This document shows, one piece after another, positions 8,676 to 18,799 of a DNA stretch of 22,486 bases. Position 1 is the first letter of the stretch. Each line of letters begins with the position of its first letter. The translations under genes and the position numbers were made by a program. Below the pieces are notes generated by a model. The model was given only the letters and a program-made list of their open reading frames with translations. It was not told the DNA's origin and made no database searches. Source of the stretch: Welwitschia mirabilis (lineage: Eukaryota > Gnetophyta > Gnetopsida > Welwitschiales); assembly GCA_051453625.1 (NCBI GenBank), contig JBOZIK010000001.1, positions 102,764,255 to 102,786,740 of the forward strand, written 5' to 3'.

Positions 8676-10560
8676 AAATACATGGTAACCTTAATGTCTT
8701 ACCTCACTAGGTTAAATTTTTCTAAAAGGAATCTTTGGTAGTATTGGTAGCTGTGAGAACTTTACTAGAGGGTCAGTTAGCCATGCTTTACGGGTCCTTA
8801 CTTCTATGATTATGGTTATACCCCTCTCATCATGGAAAGTAATAATAAAACTTTAAGGCTATGGGATCAGTGGTGTTTCTAGTATCATCAAAGGCATTGC
8901 TTGTTTTCTAAACTCTTAGTGTTCCTACGTTATCATTTTACTTTTGAGGATTTAGGTGTGTTTTAAGATGTGAGTAGGTGATTTCATGGTTTAGCAACTT
9001 TTGATCTTATCATGCATTGTGTTGAGCACATGATTTTTGGTATCATCATAATCATTATCTTTTCAAGTGGAATTTTATGGAGTCGATACATTTTATTATG
9101 CATCTTTATTAAGTGGCTTTATAATATCTTCTTAGAGGGTTTACTATGTTAGAATTTAGGTTAGATACACTATCTTCTTCATAGTCCTAGTATCTATTTT
9201 CATTATATTTTTCTTTGGCTTTTTAGTTTATTAGCTTAAAGTAATTTTGATACTTTTTCATCATCATCTTTAGGACCTTATCATTTATTAGTTTTCTTAT
9301 TATTATTTTTATTCTAACTCATGTTGTTTTATCATTAAAAGTTGACTTTCTTTTAGTATTTTAAGTAGATGATATTCTCTTATTCTTAGATGATTTTCTT
9401 TATGATTTTTATGAGATTCATTTGAGTCTTTTAGAGTTCTACATATTTTTATGATTATTTTTTAGTTCAAGCACATTTGTTCAATTTTTTTTATTAAGGT
9501 TCATCCTACTTAGTGAATTTTCATAGCCCTATCTTTAGATTCTTTTGAGTATTCATCTTTCAATCTTCTCATTTATCATGATTCTTCATCATTTCCTACT
9601 TTTTAATATCTTTTGATAAAATGTAGTACCTTCACATTGATATCTGAGCCTAACTTGTTTAACTAATAATTTCAATTTTCTAAACTTTTTTTCAAAGTGC
9701 CGTCATCCACCAAGCCATCCAGATGATAAGGTGGATGTTAGTTGAGATTTTTTTGAGAGTTATCCTAGGGTTGTCATCTAGAAAATGCAATTGTAACTAC
9801 GATTTTTTTCCTTCATTTTTTCTTATTTCTCTATTGTTTTCATTCATTCCTTCAAGAGACAACTATCACTTTGATGCTTGCCAACGTTTTAGAACTTTCT
9901 CCAAGAGATTAGTACCCTAGATTATGAGTTTTGAAAGAATTTGTCAAAATGAGATATCTTTTTCTCTTCCTCATTATTTTTGATATTTTTCTTTTATTTT
10001 AAATCTTTTAATACATAGTTCTCATGTATATCACTTAGTTTTTCATGCTCTTTGATTTAGTACTTACGGATCTAATTTTTGTTGCGTATTTATGAGAAAT
10101 CTAGAATTATACATTTTATGAGGTAGAATTAAGGTTTTAAATTTAGACCTTATTTTCTCAAAAACTATAAGTTAAAATGTAGTGATTCTTTAGGGTAAAT
10201 TAATCAGTATGATAAGCTCTATGATTCTACAAGATTAGATTTTTGATTTAAGCACTTTTGTTTTTGACCTTTTATGGGTCCCACTAGTTTTACACATTTT
10301 GACTTTTTCTCAAGTTTTGCATTTTTCTTTGAATGGTTAGGAAATATGAAATGTATTAATTCTCTTAATGAAGAACAGAAGACATTTTCACAACTTTTAC
10401 ACATTAAAAATTGATTTATGGGGTTATTTTGAGCTCCCATGAGATTTTCACTTGATCTTACATGATGCATTTTATGTTTATGAATGATTAGGCCTTGTAC
10501 ATGATAAGAAAGATAGGCTGAGGTTGAGGTTGATGTAGTAGAATCAGAGGCAGGCCCATT
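8676..10560 (+). other. Long non-coding stretch inside element A
   Basis: About 1.9 kb of T-rich sequence carries no coding motif that I recognise. Open frames here are short and match no element protein. At 9704-9737, CATCCACC and GGTGGATG form an 8-bp inverted repeat around an 18-base loop that resembles motifs in the LTRs. Long non-coding stretches between pol and the extra ORF are known in Athila-type elements. Confidence 0.5.
9704..9737. repeat. Inverted repeat CATCCACC / GGTGGATG
   Basis: The perfect 8-bp arms are 9704-9711 and 9730-9737. The loop contains atccagatgat. Similar CATCC and GATGA words occur in the LTR U3 (634-672 and 12504-12542), so this may be a displaced copy or an independent protein-binding site. 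Confidence 0.6.
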
Positions 10561-11735
10561 GGTACCACTAGAGATTAAGCAGACAAAGCTAGTTCACCCT
10601 CCACCTTGCTAGGCTTGGTCTCTTATCATTTAGACAATCTCCATTCAAGTAGAGAGACATTTTAGTGATTTCACAAGTTGATTAGAGCTAGAGGTGGATT
10701 ATAGACTAATGAAGCAATATCTTAGATATATTTTAGATGTACTTATACATATTATGCCTGAAAGACTAAAGAGTTCTATCATACTATGCATATAGAGAGG
10801 CGTTTCGATGCTTATGGTTGTCTAGTTGATATGACCATAGCTATCATCTATAGCCATGAGATATTGATTCTTCAAATTCATATCACTACTGTTATTAATA
10901 TAAGTGGCATTAGAAGTATACATATCTACTCAGTTGGCAGTACAAAGGAGCATCATGATTACGACCCAGCATGAGACATACCAGCTAATCTAACTAGTAA
11001 TAAGTAGGAAGTTTTGGTGATATAGTTATCGCCTACCTATCAGATTCTCCATGGAGGGTTAATTCATAGAATCAACTCTTTCTTTCATGATAATCACATC
11101 ATGGTTTCTCGTCTTTAGATGCTAACAATATTTATGCAGGAGAAGCAAATGGGTCTACTAATCTTTATTTGGAGAAGACTCAGGAGCATGACTGAGGTAA
11201 GATAATTATAAACTCTGGGGTATCCTGTCCTCATCTTAACTATGTTTAGATGATTTGGTATACCTGAGCCTACGGGTGAGTAGAGAATCATACAACTTTA
11301 GAATTCAGCTCATTGCCTATCAGACATAAGCATTCAGATACCAGAAGAGGCAAAAAAACCTTAGGAATAAAAACCTATGGTTGGTATCACTATTAAGTAG
11401 ATTCAAGCTCTTTTAGTAGATGTGACACAGAGCATTAAAGAGATTGTAGACTGAGGCTCTACAATGCTTAAGTAGAGGATTTCTATAGTTGTAAAAAGAG
11501 TTTAGCATACTAAGAAGTAGCTGATTGATATGTGATAGTGCATATTATGCATTGAGCATTATGTGATAGCTGACCTCCCAAAGGTAGTCAGTGTACAGGG
11601 AGGCAAGATGACATGCCCTATTACGATATCATTTGATCATTATTTCCTTATAGATCCTAAGCATACTCCTTCTTCTTCACTTATACTTGAGCCTGTTGTG
11701 CATCAGAAATTTATTTTGGCAAGATGAAGGGAACG
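10560..11735 (+). pseudogene. Degenerate extra ORF of element A, downstream of pol
   Basis: This segment has higher GC and more codon-like structure than its neighbours. It reads through stops as fragments such as VERHFSDFTS (about 10650-10680), an open stretch of 62 codons at 10786-10974, HRINSFFHDNHIMVSRL (about 11067-11117), and a block where LGYPVLILTMFR then FGIPEPTGE lies at about 11213-11280. The last block resembles the LPYGxxLTxxFxxFGVPL signature of Athila-type ORFs placed after or beside pol, sometimes called env-like. The comparison is from memory and weak. No transmembrane or signal segment can be assigned. It is a broken gene in any case. Confidence 0.45.
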
Positions 11736-12253
11736 ATTTATTATATTATAGATTTTCCCTCTGTAGAGTATACTCAAAAACTCATATTTTTATAGATGTT
11801 TTATTTTTTAAGTATCATTATGGTGTGCATTTTTGTTGAGATACTATGCACATCTTTTATATATCATTTTTAACATTTCATAATAAAGATTTTTCTCATT
11901 TTATACATAATTATTTTTTAGTTTCTATTGTACATTTGAGTGGAGGGTTGTTAATATTGCTATGTTTTGATGTTTACCTTTTTAAAAAAAATTTCACAAG
12001 CTTCTATTTTCTAAGAATAATTTTTGAGCTTATCGTCTCCTCCATAGTCTAGATGACCATCATGATGACAGTATGACCACTTACATTACATAAATGAAAT
12101 GTTCAGTTATTTATTTTTGACAGTTCTATTTTATATTCTGAGGCTCTTGAGAATGTTTCTAGGTTTATTTTATAGTTTCCAAGTTTATTTATCTTTAGTC
12201 AATTTAGCTTGCAATTATGATAGTTCACCTAGTTTTGTTAGGAACTAATGAGA
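11736..12253 (+). other. 3' untranslated region of element A
   Basis: A T-rich stretch lies between the extra ORF and the polypurine tract. A 68-codon open frame at 11846-12052 is hydrophobic only because of T-rich codons and is not supported as a gene. At 12043-12075 the words tctagatgaccatcatgatgac repeat the CATC/GATG theme of the LTRs. Confidence 0.5.
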
Positions 12254-12255
12254 CT

Positions 12256-12265
12256 AAGTGAGGGA
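12256..12265 (+). other. Polypurine tract of element A
   Basis: The sequence aagtgaggga within ctaagtgagggact lies three bases before the 3' LTR. Plus-strand DNA synthesis starts at such a tract, and ctaagtg(t)ggggga is typical just before Athila LTRs. It supports the LTR start at 12269. Confidence 0.7.
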
Positions 12266-12268
12266 CTA

Positions 12269-13533
12269 CATTATACTGCCAAATTATATATATTTGATAG
12301 AGTATTTTGAGTAGTTTTATAGGATATTAGACAAGTTTACACTAAGTTTCCATGATAATGGAGAGTTAAAACAAATATCACAAAAACATGTAATCTTCAT
12401 TACATTTGACAACATTTAAATCAAATTACAATACTTTCTATCTAAATTAGCAATTCTATAATCAAAGATGCTAATCTGATATAAGAAATACCTTTACAAA
12501 GCCCATCATCCACCTTATCATCCAGATAATTGTACAGATGATAAAAAGAACTTATGCTAACTAGGATGTTTACTGGACTAATCTGACAGTTGATGTGGAT
12601 TTTTTATGATGTGGCATAATCTCCTGTGATGTCTAGATGACTAGTAGGATGACACCTAAATATAACACTTTACCAAACTTCATTAAACTTTTTCCATATG
12701 TCCACATTTTCTTATGCGGTTGTTACAGTTTTACCACGTCTATTAGTGGTTACTATATCTAGAATTTGTATTTGTAATAAATACCTCATTTTCCCTCAAC
12801 TTTAACTTATATTCTTTGGTACTAGAAATTCTCGTAATACAAGATCAAAGGATAGGAGATCCATCCCTTATTTTGTAGAGAGAACTATTCCTTAGTATTG
12901 GGTTGTGTATCCTTTATTAAGGTGCTACTACTTTGTAATATGGATGTTGGTTTAAATTAATTAAAACTATGTTTCTCTTTTTATATTTTTTGTTTGTGTA
13001 TCTCCCTTATGATTTATGTTGCTTTTAATTCTGTGATAGCTTCATTTGTGATATAAATCATAAGGGTAACCTTTGTTAAGATTGACATTATTAGTTTAGG
13101 GGCATTGAATTTCATTTCTTAGATTAACTTTGTATTATTTTCATATTTTATTTAACATACTTGGCAGCTTTGGTTGATCTTGATCTGGTGATGGCTTTCC
13201 TTAATTGATCTAGGCTATACAAAACTAATCTCTATGATAAGTTCATTTGATAATCAAATAGATGTTGCATTTAGAATAGAACTTGCATATCATTTAAATA
13301 GTATGTTTATTTGCATTGTTATTTTACATTATTATTTTGTTCTACTTAGAGATTACATAAGTTTTTAATTTTCAAAATCAACTCTCTTTCTTCTCACTTG
13401 TGCCTTTGATAGAATTACAACATTTGAGTTACTTCCATCTATATTAGTATGTTGTGTTATGCAATATATATATTTTGGTGATTTTTAGGATTTGTTTAAG
13501 GACATAACATTTACACAAATATGCATCATAATA
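12269..13533 (+). repeat. 3' LTR of element A
   Basis: At 1265 bp it aligns with 401-1666 from cattatactgcc to the end gcatcataata. Against the 5' LTR, the last bases differ only by transitions (gcgaca to ataata), so the CA terminus has decayed to TA. The first roughly 170 aligned positions show about 26 differences, about 23 of them transitions, by hand count. No N gaps are present, so this is the better copy for family comparison. Confidence 0.92.
12774..12784 (+). promoter_or_regulatory. Likely degenerate TATA box of the 3' LTR
   Basis: The sequence gtaataaatac occupies the same LTR position as 918-928 in the 5' LTR and the better TATA box of the solo LTR. Any transcript from here would read out into 13534 onward, antisense to element B. 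Confidence 0.45.
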
Positions 13534-13538
13534 AATAT
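13534..13538. repeat. Right target-site duplication of element A (aatat)
   Basis: This pairs with aatac at 396-400, with one C/T difference. Confidence 0.75.
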
Positions 13539-14630
13539 AAATTAATCTAAGAAAAAAGACAAGCTATTTACAACCAAACATGTGTTAAGTGAAAAACTAA
13601 CTATAAAAAAAAGGGTTAATGCCTTAGGAGTTATTTCTTATAAAAATAATATGAAGTGGAATATGATGAACTGATGTGAAATAAATAAGATGAAAAATGT
13701 TTGAATGAAGTAAAAACAAAAACCAATAAATAAATAAGTGAACTATCTTAACTTAACAACCCTTTATTATTTTTTTGTATTTTTTAGTGGACCACATTAT
13801 CAACCAAGTTAAGTTTTAACTAAATAACCTATAGGGATCTAAGAAATCAATGCAAATCCTAAGTATGAAAGTTAAGAGACAATAATTCACATAACGCCTC
13901 TGATTTCCATCTTTTCATTCCTATATTTTCCATTTCTACCTTCACATATGTTCTTAGTATTATGCCTTTAAATCGCATTGAGCATCTAGTGTTATAACAT
14001 TTTTTGCCAATAAAGTTAAGTATGTTGTATTATGAATAAATTAGAGCTACATTTCCAGTGAGCATTTATAACCTTGATGTAATTGAACATGTTATAATTA
14101 GATCGTCAAAGCTACATTGTGAGTAGACATTCATAGCCTCGATGTAGTTAACTAACCCAACTACATGATTAATGTTATGAGGTTTTGGAGAAGAAATATA
14201 TTATTTGCTTTTCTTCATCTTCCCATAGTCATTTTTTTATCCACTTTTAGATGTCATTAGCTCATTAGCCTAGTTAAGACAAATCTTTTTCTATTAAAGG
14301 CTTTTTATTTAAAGATCACATTCAAAGGTAAATCCCACATTTTTAACTAAGTTGACCAAAAATGGAGACTCTAAGTGAATGCATTCTTAACTAACCTACT
14401 CGAAACAAGTGTTCTTTCTCTTAAAAGCCCATAAATAAACTTAATCTTAACTATTAATTAGATGATATCATGATTGCTTATTATTGATTTTTTTGTTTTA
14501 AGGGCTTTTAACTTAGGTTATTAAGTCTCAAAAACTCATGAGTTGATGGTTCAAATAGATGACTTATGAGTTTGGTGGAGTGATTTAACAATGGATTTAG
14601 TGAATGATAGGGTTACAAAAGGTAATGGGA
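13539..14630 (-). other. Region downstream of element B pol, no gene seen
   Basis: Read on the - strand, this follows the integrase C-terminus of element B, so it is probably B's post-pol and 3' region. I find no coding motif, no clear polypurine tract and no LTR end. It contains a two-copy motif at 14043-14152. The 3' LTR of B is not identified; it may lie left of element A, beyond position 1, or be deleted. Confidence 0.5.
14043..14152. repeat. Two-copy imperfect repeat, spacing about 66 bp
   Basis: The first copy, about 14043-14088, runs from agctacatttccagtgagca through cttgatgtaattgaa. The second, about 14109-14151, runs from agctacattgtgagtagaca through ctcgatgtagttaa. Each copy also pairs agctaca with tgtagt-like words, giving a weak dyad. 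Confidence 0.65.
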
Positions 14631-14639
14631 TGAATAATA

Positions 14640-15720
14640 ATGTTTTAGACAGTGTTCATTAACTTTAAGAAGTTGACTATTTTTGGAATTTTCAATGAGA
14701 ATAAATTCATGTGGCAAAACCCTTTGTTTCCACTTAGCTATTAGTTTGCCTAGAAAAAGATGTAAACATGAGTTATATAGTAAGACTATTTATTTCTTCT
14801 GAAAAGTCTTTATAAGGATATGTTAATCACAAAACATCTTCATCCTATTCTTATTTATTTTAATGTTGTCATAGGAATCATTTCTAATTTTATCTAGTTT
14901 GTTGAGTTGTATAATGCTATTTTTCTTTTGAACCTATAAGTCTGAGTTCATATTTTTAATTGCTTATAAGCCCTATGTTCAAGTTCTACAAGTGAATGAT
15001 GTACTTTACCATAAACTAATCGAAAATATGACATCCTTAAGGGTGTTGTAGAAGTAGTGTGATAAGCCCACAAGAGATCATTAAGTTTGAAGGACTAGTC
15101 TTTTCATGTTGAATTTACTATTTTTGAAGGATTTTCTTAAGTTTCTTATTTGGAACTTCAACTTGGCTTTGTGGATCATAAAATGTTGTGACTTTATGTG
15201 TAACCTCATATTTAGTAAGAAGGTTGTTAAATATTTTATTATAGAAGTGTATTTATTCATCACTAATTAAAAAACATGTGTATAGTCAAAATGAGTTAAT
15301 ACATTTTCTTTAAAGAATCTAATTATAGTTTTAATGTCATTTATTCAATAAGCAAAAGCTTCAACCCATTTAATTACATAGTCAACATAAACAAAGATAT
15401 ATTAATGCCCATTAGATGATGGATAAGGGTCTTGGAAATTGATTTCTCATACATTAAAGGGTTCAATAGTAAGGATGGTTTTTAAAGGCATCATTTATCT
15501 ATGTAAAATACTCCCTAAACTTTGATAGTTATCAGAAGTTTTATAGTAAAGATAGAAGTTTTTAAAAATTAATGACTAATAGAAACTAGACTAGAGTATT
15601 TTTATTGTAGTCTTGTTAGCTGAATAGTAACCCTTACAAGCCTCGGAATGATAGTATTTAAGTATGTCATGAATGTTGGTTTGAGGGACACATTTGCAAA
15701 TGACATAGTCTAGATAGTAT
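14640..15720 (-). pseudogene. Degenerate integrase of element B
   Basis: From high to low coordinates: CVPQTNIHDILKYYHSEA (zinc-binding region, with CDRC lost), MMPLKTILTIEPF, EINFQDPYPSSN, YVDYVIKWVEAF (about 15350-15390), FLISDE, THKVTTFYDPQ, QVEVPNK, a YHTT-like segment near 15040, and a GPY-type C-terminus (IVLLYNSCLHLFLGKL near 14730-14780, ILIENSK, KVNEHCLK) ending at about 14640. In EINF the first catalytic Asp is Asn (codon 15438-15440, GAT to AAT). The Asp of ISDE and the Glu of QVEV are kept. Stops occur throughout. An open stretch at 15081-15263 is part of this domain in a shifted frame. It is a dead copy. Confidence 0.88.
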
Positions 15721-15929
15721 TTAAAAAGTTATGGGCTATGACTTAGGTCAGGAACCTATTTTTATTATTAATGGTCTAGTGGAAATGGATGGTTTCAAGA
15801 CTAAGTAATTGATAATATCTGCAAATGAAGGTGGTTTTTTTTTTTTAATAAAAAGAGATGTTCATAGGAAAAGTATCATTGATAGGTAAAGATGTTTTTA
15901 GAATATTTGGAGATATGCATGAAATATGA

Positions 15930-16260
15930 TTTGTGACAACATTATCAAAGTCTTTTTTATCCTTAATTTATAAATAAAATTCTTAAAGGAGAAGGATTCA
16001 TATGATAAGACATGGTTTCAAATCCTTTTTGACAAAAAATGTATCTAAGGATTAAGTGATTAGTATAAATAACTACCTTGGATTCTAAAAGGTATTGCCT
16101 AATTTTTTTGAGGGAAAAGAAAATAGCTAGAAGCTCCTTATCTATGATAGTATAGTTGATTTTAGTGTTATTTAAGGTTTTACTAGTGTAGAGAATCACA
16201 ATTGGCTTTTTATCAACTCTTACCCTAAAATAAATCCTATTGCAAAGTCACTAGCATCAC
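15930..16260 (-). pseudogene. Degenerate RNase H of element B
   Basis: The domain starts with LICDASDFAIGFILG (about 16209-16256), keeping the first catalytic Asp. After a frame change it continues as an open stretch of 78 codons (15963-16199) with ILYTSKTLNNTKINYT, DKELLAIFF (catalytic Glu kept), VVIYTNHLILRYI and KGFETMSYHM. The YTDH Asp is Asn (codon 16059-16061, GAT to AAT). VTNHISYI-like sequence near 15920 marks the VADHLSRL end. This is one of the best preserved blocks in the window. Confidence 0.9.
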
Positions 16261-16973
16261 ATATAAGTTCAAAAGGTAACTTCTAATGGGTGGTTGTATA
16301 ATGGATGTGGAATTTAGTTTCTCTTTGAGTTATTTAAATGCATTTTGATACTCTAGAATCTAGTTAAATGAGGCGTCTTTACTTAAAAGATCACATAAAG
16401 GATTAGAGATTTTACTAAAATCCTTGATGAACCACCTGTGATATCTTGAATACTCTAATAATGATCTAATGTCTTTTTTTCAGGGGATTAGTAGGTGTGT
16501 GATCAATGAGATCTTAGTAGGATCTATCTGAATTCCTTCCTTAGAAATCATATGCCCTAAAACTATGCCTTGATTTACCATGAAAAGGCATTTTTCCTAG
16601 TTGAGTACAAAGATTTTTTCGATGCATCTTTCAAGAAAACATTCTAAGTTATTTAAATAGTGATGAAATGAGATTCCATAAACCAAGAATTCATCCATGA
16701 AAATTTTAATACCTAAATATAATAAGTTAGAGAAGATTCTAAACATGCAACATTAAAAAGTAGTAGGTCTATTACATAGGCCAAAGGACATTCATTTCTA
16801 AACAAATGTTTCATAGGGATAAGTGAAGGTAATTTTGTCTTGATCTACAAGAGAAATTTCAATCTGATTGTAACTTGAGTATCAATCTAAGAAATAGTAA
16901 AAAGGATGCCCTGTGAGTTATTCTAAAATTTAACCTGGGAAAGAAAGAGGAATATGATCTTTTCTATACATAG
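16261..16973 (-). pseudogene. RT of element B, C-terminal part
   Basis: This is the part of the RT after the solo-LTR insertion. From the insertion end: RKDHIPLSF (about 16930-16957), FYYFLD then YSSYNQIEISLVDQDKI, TFTYPYETFV, MSFGLCNRPTTF, the active-site box, LERCIEK, LFMVNQGIVLGHMISKEGIQ, and the connection SLLEYSRYHRWFIKDFSKIS. The active-site box at 16690-16701 reads F-M-D-E, so the second catalytic Asp is Glu. Stops replace several Trp, Gln and Gly-neighbouring codons. The order and spacing match Athila RTs well. Confidence 0.88.
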
Positions 16974-16978
16974 TATTT
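16974..16978. repeat. Target-site duplication of the solo LTR, left copy (tattt)
   Basis: This is identical to 18231-18235, flanking 16979-18230 exactly. Confidence 0.85.
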
Positions 16979-18230
16979 TGTTATGGTATGAATTTATGCA
17001 ATCTTGAAGTTTTTTAGGTAAATCTATAAATTAAATAACTTGTATAAAACACACACCAATATAGATAGGAGTTTAATCAAATGTCGTAATCTGAATGAAG
17101 GCACTAAGCTAAGAGTTAGAGAATTGATTTCCAAGATGGTTTTTATTCTTTTATCTTATAAAAACTAAAAGTAAATAATAAAGTAAATGCAATGCAAGTG
17201 AGTGGAAATGAAATGCAAATGGAATTAAGATGCATTCTATTAGTTCCTTATTCTTTTCTCATAAGAAATACCTTCTCTATAATTCAGATCAATTAAGAAG
17301 AGTACTCCACTTGTTCCTAATCAATATGAACTATAAGATCTATCAAGTACAATATAGAATGCAATGTGAAATGAAATGAAATATGCAAGTCTAATAATAA
17401 CCAAGGTCAACCTTAATAAAGATTGCCATTATGATCTAGATAAATTACAGAATTGTCACTTTAAACTATGATCAATGTAAACCATAAGGGACATACAAAG
17501 AATTAAAATGAAATTATTCCAAAACTAATTGAATTAATTTAAGAACCTTTACATCCACTTACAACAAAATAGTAGCACCTTAATGGAAGAGATTCATCCT
17601 AACACTAAGGAAACTCCTTTTTGTGGCCACTGGATGGATCTCTTATTCTTCAATCTTCTGTCACGATCATATCAAGTATAAAAGATGGAAATAAAAATGA
17701 AGAAGTGGAAGGGTATTTATAGCTTTACATTGAGGTTCTAGAAACTCAACCCTATAAGTTAGAAAAGAAACCCTAATAACCCAAATGGTTTATTTGACTC
17801 CATTACAAAGATAATTCTTTCTGACCATAGAAAAACAACTGTCATCCTAACTATCGTGGGTATGACAGAGGGGATATCACTCTATGTTAAAAGGTACTTC
17901 ATCAGCTTCATGCCCCACTATTAACCTCGTAGCTTCTGTTCATGTCAGTAGTGCTATCATCCTATCTGTCGTCAGGACAACATAGGGGATGGCAGGCTTC
18001 CTTATCTCTAATCTTAAAGCTAAGTTATTTTATTGCATGATTAATGATTCTTTCAAGTATGTAGTATTAGAATAAGCCTAAGAAACCATCAAATATATTA
18101 AGAATTACATGTTTCATTGATCATTCTATCAGATCTCCATGCTTATTAGTATTGCATCCAAACCTCTATAAATGTCCTACAAAAGCACTCTAAATACACC
18201 ATCAAATTTCTATAAATTGACATTGCAACA
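16979..18230 (-). mobile_element. Solo LTR of element A's family, inserted in the RT of element B
   Basis: The 1252-bp unit starts TGTTAT and ends GCAACA on the + strand, so on its own strand it runs TGTTGC...ATAACA with canonical TG/CA ends. It is bracketed by perfect tattt duplications. It aligns with the reverse complement of element A's LTRs. Clear shared blocks include agtagcaccttaat (about 17570), cataaggga.ata (about 17482), and the terminal blocks aatatagat and aaatgtc (near 17060-17085). No internal region is present, so it is the usual product of LTR-LTR recombination. Discounting the LTR and one tattt copy, B's RT reading frame continues across the junction, which confirms both limits. 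Confidence 0.93.
17711..17723 (-). promoter_or_regulatory. TATA box of the solo LTR
   Basis: On the - strand this reads gctataaataccc, a good TATA box about 510 bp from the LTR start. It corresponds in position to the decayed boxes at 918-928 and 12774-12784. Confidence 0.6.
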
Positions 18231-18235
18231 TATTT
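18231..18235. repeat. Target-site duplication of the solo LTR, right copy (tattt)
   Basis: This is identical to 16974-16978. Confidence 0.85.
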
Positions 18236-18790
18236 AATTTCCTATAATTAATACACATCCTCTATTTTACAGTAGGTTTGATAGGGATAAGCTTATTATG
18301 CTTATTACCAATAAGGGAAATTCTTAATTTCATAGTTACAGTATGGTTGGACTTACTGGCTGAAAGGGGGTAGATAATTCCATTATCAAAAAGTTTAATT
18401 GCCTCATTTTTAACAATTTCCCTCATAGTTGGCTTTATCTTACATTATGCTTTAATGGATAATTTGACATTTTCCTCTAAATAGATACAGTGCATGAAAA
18501 TACCAGGGTCAATAGCTCTAATATTAGAGAGGATTCATCCTATTTCCTATTTGTTATTTCATAAGATTCTAAGAAATTAATGTTCTTTAGATAGGATCAA
18601 GGAAGATATTATGACTATTGGGAAGATGGAGTTATTCCCTAATAAAGAATATTTTAGATCATCTAACAAGGATTTAAGTTCTAAGTTAAGTTTGTTTTGG
18701 GTAATGAAGAATGTTTCTTAAGAGTGTTTTATTTCATCATTTTCAGGAGAATGAGAAGTGAATTCCTAATTTTCAACAAGGCCTTCTATC
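18236..18790 (-). pseudogene. RT of element B, N-terminal part and protease-RT linker
   Basis: Coming from the protease side: LNLELKSLLDDLKYSLLG (about 18640-18695), FPIVIISS, AIDPGIFMHCIYLEENVK (about 18470-18525), then KIKPTMREIVKNEAIKLFDN, GIIYPLSASKS and NKLIPIKPTVK, followed by a stop, and RMCINYR at the insertion edge. These correspond to Athila ELKPLPxHLKYAYL, ICMHRIxLEE, MKEVVxKEVIKLLD, GIIYPISDSKW and the ELIPTRTVTGWRxCIDYR box. The roughly 20-residue insertion before RxCINYR, missing in element A, is present. The rest of the RT is at 16261-16973. Confidence 0.88.
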
Positions 18791-18799
18791 CTATCTATG

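Larger units (their letters stand above)
401..13533 (+). mobile_element. Element A: Athila-like Ty3/Gypsy LTR retrotransposon, structurally complete, coding-dead
   Basis: Two direct repeats of about 1266 and 1265 bp enclose a primer-binding site, then gag, protease, RT, RNase H and integrase in Gypsy order, then a long 3' region with an extra ORF and a polypurine tract. The element spans 13.1 kb including a 606-N gap, which is in the range of Athila-type elements. A five-base target duplication (aatac/aatat) flanks it. The LTRs differ at about 26 of 170 hand-aligned positions at their start, mostly transitions, pointing to an old insertion. Stops and frameshifts occur in every coding block, and several catalytic residues are lost. 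The Athila assignment rests on the tRNA-Asp primer site and the gag/pol motifs; a close sister lineage remains possible. Confidence 0.9.

Noticed and set aside
9723-9920. 65-codon + strand open frame after the inverted repeat
   Set aside because: It lacks any recognisable domain, starts inside the hairpin-like repeat, and has no support beyond chance openness.
10219-10470. 83-codon - strand open frame
   Set aside because: It is antisense inside element A, with no family motif; the length is reachable by chance in this composition.
11846-12052. 68-codon hydrophobic open frame that could look like a membrane protein
   Set aside because: It lies in T-rich 3' untranslated DNA of element A. Phe/Leu/Ile content follows from base composition and no conserved motif is present.
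14043-14152. CRISPR-like or tRNA-like structure
   Set aside because: There are only two imperfect units without regular spacers, and no cloverleaf with conserved tRNA boxes could be drawn.
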